Part shown: positions 61,439-64,000 of the stretch, piece after piece
Position numbering within the stretch: the first letter of the stretch is position 1
How the letters are laid out: the number at the start of each line of letters is the position of its first letter
DNA from: Falsiroseomonas ponticola
GTDB taxonomy: Bacteria; Pseudomonadota; Alphaproteobacteria; Acetobacterales; Acetobacteraceae
DNA: 64,000 nucleotides
Direction of reading: 5' to 3'
Assembly (NCBI RefSeq): GCF_016805305.1
Contig: NZ_JAERQN010000011.1
Span: 124,001 to 188,000 of the forward strand
Position numbers and translations under genes: made by a program
Notes under the pieces: model-generated
Seen by the model: the letters and a program-made list of their open reading frames with translations, nothing else
Database searches by the model: none
What the model was told of the DNA's origin: nothing

Positions 61439-62725
61439 CTACATCGTCCCCAGCACCCGCGGCAGCCACAGCGCGATGTCCGGGAACACCACGACCAGGG
61501 CCAGCGAGACGAACATCGCCAGGATCATCCACAGCACCCAGGGGATGGTCGTTTCCATGGAGACGCCGGCGATGCGGCAGGACACCATCAGGTTGACCGC
61601 CATGGGCGGCGTGAACTGCCCGATCGCGATCTTCATCGTCAGGATCACGCCGAACCAGGTCAGGTCCCAGTGGAAGGCATTGGCGATCGGGATCAGCACC
61701 GGCAGCAGGATCAGGAAGGTGGAGACGCCGTCCAGGAACATGCCGATGAAGATCAGCACGATCATCAGCAGCGCGATGGTCCCGTATTCGCCGAGTCCCA
61801 GCCCCACGATCCAGGCCGCGACCGGCTGCACGATGCCGAGCGTGGAGGTGGACCAGGCGAAGACGCTGGCCAGCGCCACCACGATCAGGATGACGGCGGA
61901 CAATTCCCCCGCCTCCACCAGCATCTCGTAGAGGTCGCGCCAGCTCAGCGTGCGGTAGATCACGGCGCCGACGAACAGCCCGTAGAACACCGCCATGACG
62001 GCGGCCTCGGTCGGCGTGAAGGCGCCGATCCGCATGCCGCCCAGGATGACGACGGGCGCCATCAGCCCCCAGATCGCCTCCTTGAAGGTCTGCCAGACCA
62101 GCAGCCGCTCCTCCGCCCGCGCCTTGCCGCCGAAATCATGGACGAAGGACAGCGCCAGCACGGCCACGATGATGGCGCAGCCCGCCAGGATCCCCGGGAA
62201 CATCCCCGCCATGAAGATCGCGGGCACCGACACGCCCGGCACCAGCACGGCATAGATGATGAAGGCGATGGAGGGCGGGATCAGGATGTCCGTCGCCGCC
62301 GCCGCCGCCACCGTCGCCGCGATGAAGGGGCGGGGATAGCCATCCGCCACCATGCTCCGCGTCACCACCTGGCCCACGGCCGCCGATGTCGCGGGCCCGG
62401 ACCCGCTGATGCCGCCGATCACCATGGCGACGAGCACGGAGACGGAAGCGAGCGCCCCGCGCCCCGCCCCCACGATCGCGGTCGCGAAGCGCACCAGGCG
62501 CAGCGCCACCCCCGTGCGGTCGAAGACGCTGCCCACCAGCACGAACATCGGGATGGCGATCAGCGGGTACTTGGCGATGCCCGCATAGACATTGGTCGGC
62601 ATGGCCAGGATGGACTGGTCCGCCAGCAGGATCGCCAGCGCGCCGGCCAGGCCGAGCGCCACGCCGATCGGGATGCCGCCCAGCAGCAGCACCAGGAAGG
62701 TCAGGAAGAGGATCGCGCCGATCAT
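61439..62725 (-). CDS. dctM: TRAP transporter large permease DctM
   Basis: Large membrane subunit of 428 residues, about 12 segments. Opening GGIPIGVALGLAGALAIL near residue 16 and AVVMIGGISGSGPATSAAVG near 88-107 are TRAP hallmarks, as is DILIPPSIAFIIYAVL near 140 and FLDGVSTFLILLPVLIPI near 335. Uses the sodium or proton gradient to import organic acids captured by DctP. Four bases separate it from the dctQ stop. Third gene of dctPQM. Confidence 0.94.
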   Translation of the reverse strand: MIGAILFLTFLVLLLGGIPIGVALGLAGALAILLADQSILAMPTNVYAGIAKYPLIAIPMFVLVGSVFDRTGVALRLVRFATAIVGAGRGALASVSVLVAMVIGGISGSGPATSAAVGQVVTRSMVADGYPRPFIAATVAAAAATDILIPPSIAFIIYAVLVPGVSVPAIFMAGMFPGILAGCAIIVAVLALSFVHDFGGKARAEERLLVWQTFKEAIWGLMAPVVILGGMRIGAFTPTEAAVMAVFYGLFVGAVIYRTLSWRDLYEMLVEAGELSAVILIVVALASVFAWSTSTLGIVQPVAAWIVGLGLGEYGTIALLMIVLIFIGMFLDGVSTFLILLPVLIPIANAFHWDLTWFGVILTMKIAIGQFTPPMAVNLMVSCRIAGVSMETTIPWVLWMILAMFVSLALVVVFPDIALWLPRVLGTM

Positions 62726-62729
62726 CGCC

Positions 62730-63239
62730 TCAGCCTTCCCCGCCCCGCGCCAGGCGGATGAACCGCCCGGCCGCGCGCAGCACCACCACGGCGGAGAGCA
62801 CCGGCAGCCAGCCCGTGTACCACCAGTTCGGATGGCCGAGGCCCGAGGACAGCACCTCGAACCGGTATTCGTCATAAGCGAGGCGCCAGCCATGCCAGAC
62901 CAGCAGCCCGAAGCACAGCATGGTCAGCGCCATCGCCACCATCTCCGCCACCCGCTGCCCTTGCGGGGACAGCATGTCGGTGAAGTAGCCGATCTTGATG
63001 TGGCGGCCCGATGCGGTCGCGATGGCCGTGCCGAGCAGCGCCACCAGCACCATCAGCACCACGGAGTATTCCTCCGTGAAGCTGATGCTGATGTCCGTCA
63101 GGTAGCGGGTCGCGACATTGGCGGCGGTGATCAGCGCCATCGCCGCCATGGCCGCGGCCACCAGCGCCTCCTCGATCTTCAGCGTGATGCGGGTCGGCGG
63201 ATTCTCTCGGAAGGCGCTGGGATCGGGCTCGGCAGCCAT
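62730..63239 (-). CDS. dctQ: TRAP transporter small permease DctQ
   Basis: Small membrane subunit of 169 residues with four segments: VAAAMAAMALITAANVATRYL near 27-47, VLMVLVALLGTAIA near 60, VAEMVAMALTMLCFGLLVWHG near 96-116, and WWYTGWLPVLSAVVVLRAAG near 138. The GRHIKIGYFTDML loop near 78 is typical. Joins DctM in the membrane complex. dctP ends 88 bases upstream. Confidence 0.92.
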   Translation of the reverse strand: MAAEPDPSAFRENPPTRITLKIEEALVAAAMAAMALITAANVATRYLTDISISFTEEYSVVLMVLVALLGTAIATASGRHIKIGYFTDMLSPQGQRVAEMVAMALTMLCFGLLVWHGWRLAYDEYRFEVLSSGLGHPNWWYTGWLPVLSAVVVLRAAGRFIRLARGGEG

Positions 63240-63326
63240 GGTCGGTCAATCGCTTGTCAGGGGAGAATGGAAAACGGCCCGCCGGGGGCATCCCGGCGGG
63301 CCGCACGGCCTGTCAGCCGAAGCGGT

Positions 63327-64000
63327 TCAGGCCCGCGCGCCGCGGATCGCCGCTTCCGCGCGGCGCACCAGGTCCGGCCCCACGGTCTGCGCCCATTTGT
63401 CATAGACGGGCCGCGTGGCGCGGGCGAAGGCCTGCTTCTCCGCGTCCGACAGCGTCGTCACCGTCACGCCGCGCCGCGCCAGCTCCTCCAGGCTCGACCG
63501 GTCGGCATCCACGCCGATGCCCTTGCGGCTCGCCTCGATCTGCGCCTTCGCGGCATCCCGCGCGCATTCCTGCACCAGCTGCCGGTCGGCCGGCGCGAAG
63601 CTGTCCATCACCTGCTTGGAGACGACGAAGACCCCCGCATCCGCGACATAGTTCCACACCGTCAGGTGCCGCTGCGCCAGCGTGTCCATGCGGAACGCCA
63701 GGTAGAGGTTGATCGGATTCTCCTGCCCATCCACCGCGCCGGTGGAGAGCGCGGGCTGCAGATCCGCGAAGGACATCTGCACGGGATTGGCGCCGAGCGC
63801 CGTGAAGATCTCGCTGAAGATGGCGCCGGCGGCGAAGCGGATCTTCATGCCGCGCAGGTCGCCGGGCTCCCGGATCGCGCGGCGGCTGTTGGAGATCTCG
63901 CGGAACCCGTTCTCGCCCCAGGCCACCGGCACCACGTCGCGGGACGACAGGGTGCGGAACAGCTCCTCGCCCACCGGGCCGTTGATGATGGCGTCGAAGC
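63327..64000 (-). CDS. dctP: TRAP transporter substrate-binding protein DctP, C-terminal part
   Basis: Partial gene: the frame is open to the end of the window and the start lies beyond it. About 224 residues are visible. IREPGDLRGMKIRFAAGAIF and GANPVQMSFADLQPALSTGAVDGQENPINL are classical TRAP receptor segments, with the substrate-carboxylate Arg in MKIRF. It ends with an alpha-helical tail (KQAFARATRPVYDKWAQ). It captures organic acids in the periplasm for DctQM. The exact ligand is unknown. Confidence 0.93.
   Translation of the reverse strand, partial: FDAIINGPVGEELFRTLSSRDVVPVAWGENGFREISNSRRAIREPGDLRGMKIRFAAGAIFSEIFTALGANPVQMSFADLQPALSTGAVDGQENPINLYLAFRMDTLAQRHLTVWNYVADAGVFVVSKQVMDSFAPADRQLVQECARDAAKAQIEASRKGIGVDADRSSLEELARRGVTVTTLSDAEKQAFARATRPVYDKWAQTVGPDLVRRAEAAIRGARA

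Overview
The window is very GC-rich, tightly packed DNA. Codon use, many tripartite-tricarboxylate (Bug) binding receptors, a TctABC set, a TRAP set, and a full-looking queuosine branch point to an alphaproteobacterium, most likely an environmental Acetobacteraceae close to Roseomonas. This placement is inferred from gene content and composition only. No rRNA, tRNA, CRISPR array, transposase or phage gene was seen. Genes mostly overlap by 1-8 bases inside operons (ATGA, TGATG, TAGTG junctions), so operon boundaries are easy to read.

Left part (1-31 kb): catabolic and transport genes. It opens with the tail of a class III extradiol dioxygenase. Divergent tryptophan 2,3-dioxygenase and kynureninase-like genes follow, with a 22-base palindrome between them. 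Next come a cytochrome P450, a GhrA-type 2-hydroxyacid dehydrogenase, an orphan family-5 binding protein and an IclR regulator. A seven-gene minus-strand operon (14748 to 7020) encodes hydantoinase/oxoprolinase HyuA and HyuB, two Bug receptors, a class II aldolase, a cupin and a DHOD-like protein without the usual catalytic base. A PotABCD-like ABC system with a fused double permease (18801 to 14918) ends in a clear hairpin. Facing it is an NMT1-type ABC importer plus a CodA-like deaminase (19068-23041); its leader folds like an NMT1 (xanthine) riboswitch. Then come two paralogous quinone-reductase-like flavoproteins around a cupin, and a plus-strand run of Bug receptor, two-subunit molybdenum hydroxylase, Pht5-like protein, second Bug receptor and RraA-like aldolase.

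Middle part (31-45 kb): queuosine and housekeeping. queF-queG-queC-VUT transporter-amidotransferase-GNAT form one minus-strand operon and queA-tgt another. The tgt 3' end runs into a cluster of palindromic repeats. A phosphoesterase, a small unknown gene and a DUF1800-DUF1501 pair follow, then a stand-alone fusA with unusual switch I residues and a strong terminator. Directly after it lies an AT-richer orphan gene (44354-45277) that looks horizontally acquired.

Right part (45-64 kb): MaoC-like hydratase, TctCBA transporter, stomatin/NfeD pair, DASS-type anion transporter, CPBP protease and a short HPF-like protein. A three-gene operon (56626 to 53170) joins a ferredoxin-type Fe-S subunit, a fumarate-reductase-like flavoprotein and a NuoF-like NADH subunit with no membrane anchor. 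I read it as a soluble NADH-linked fumarate-reductase-like complex and it is the best candidate for an undescribed system here. It is divergent from an AbgB-like M20 hydrolase, and a perfect 14-base palindrome lies in the shared upstream region. An orphan sensor kinase and a TRAP transporter (DctM, DctQ, partial DctP) close the window.
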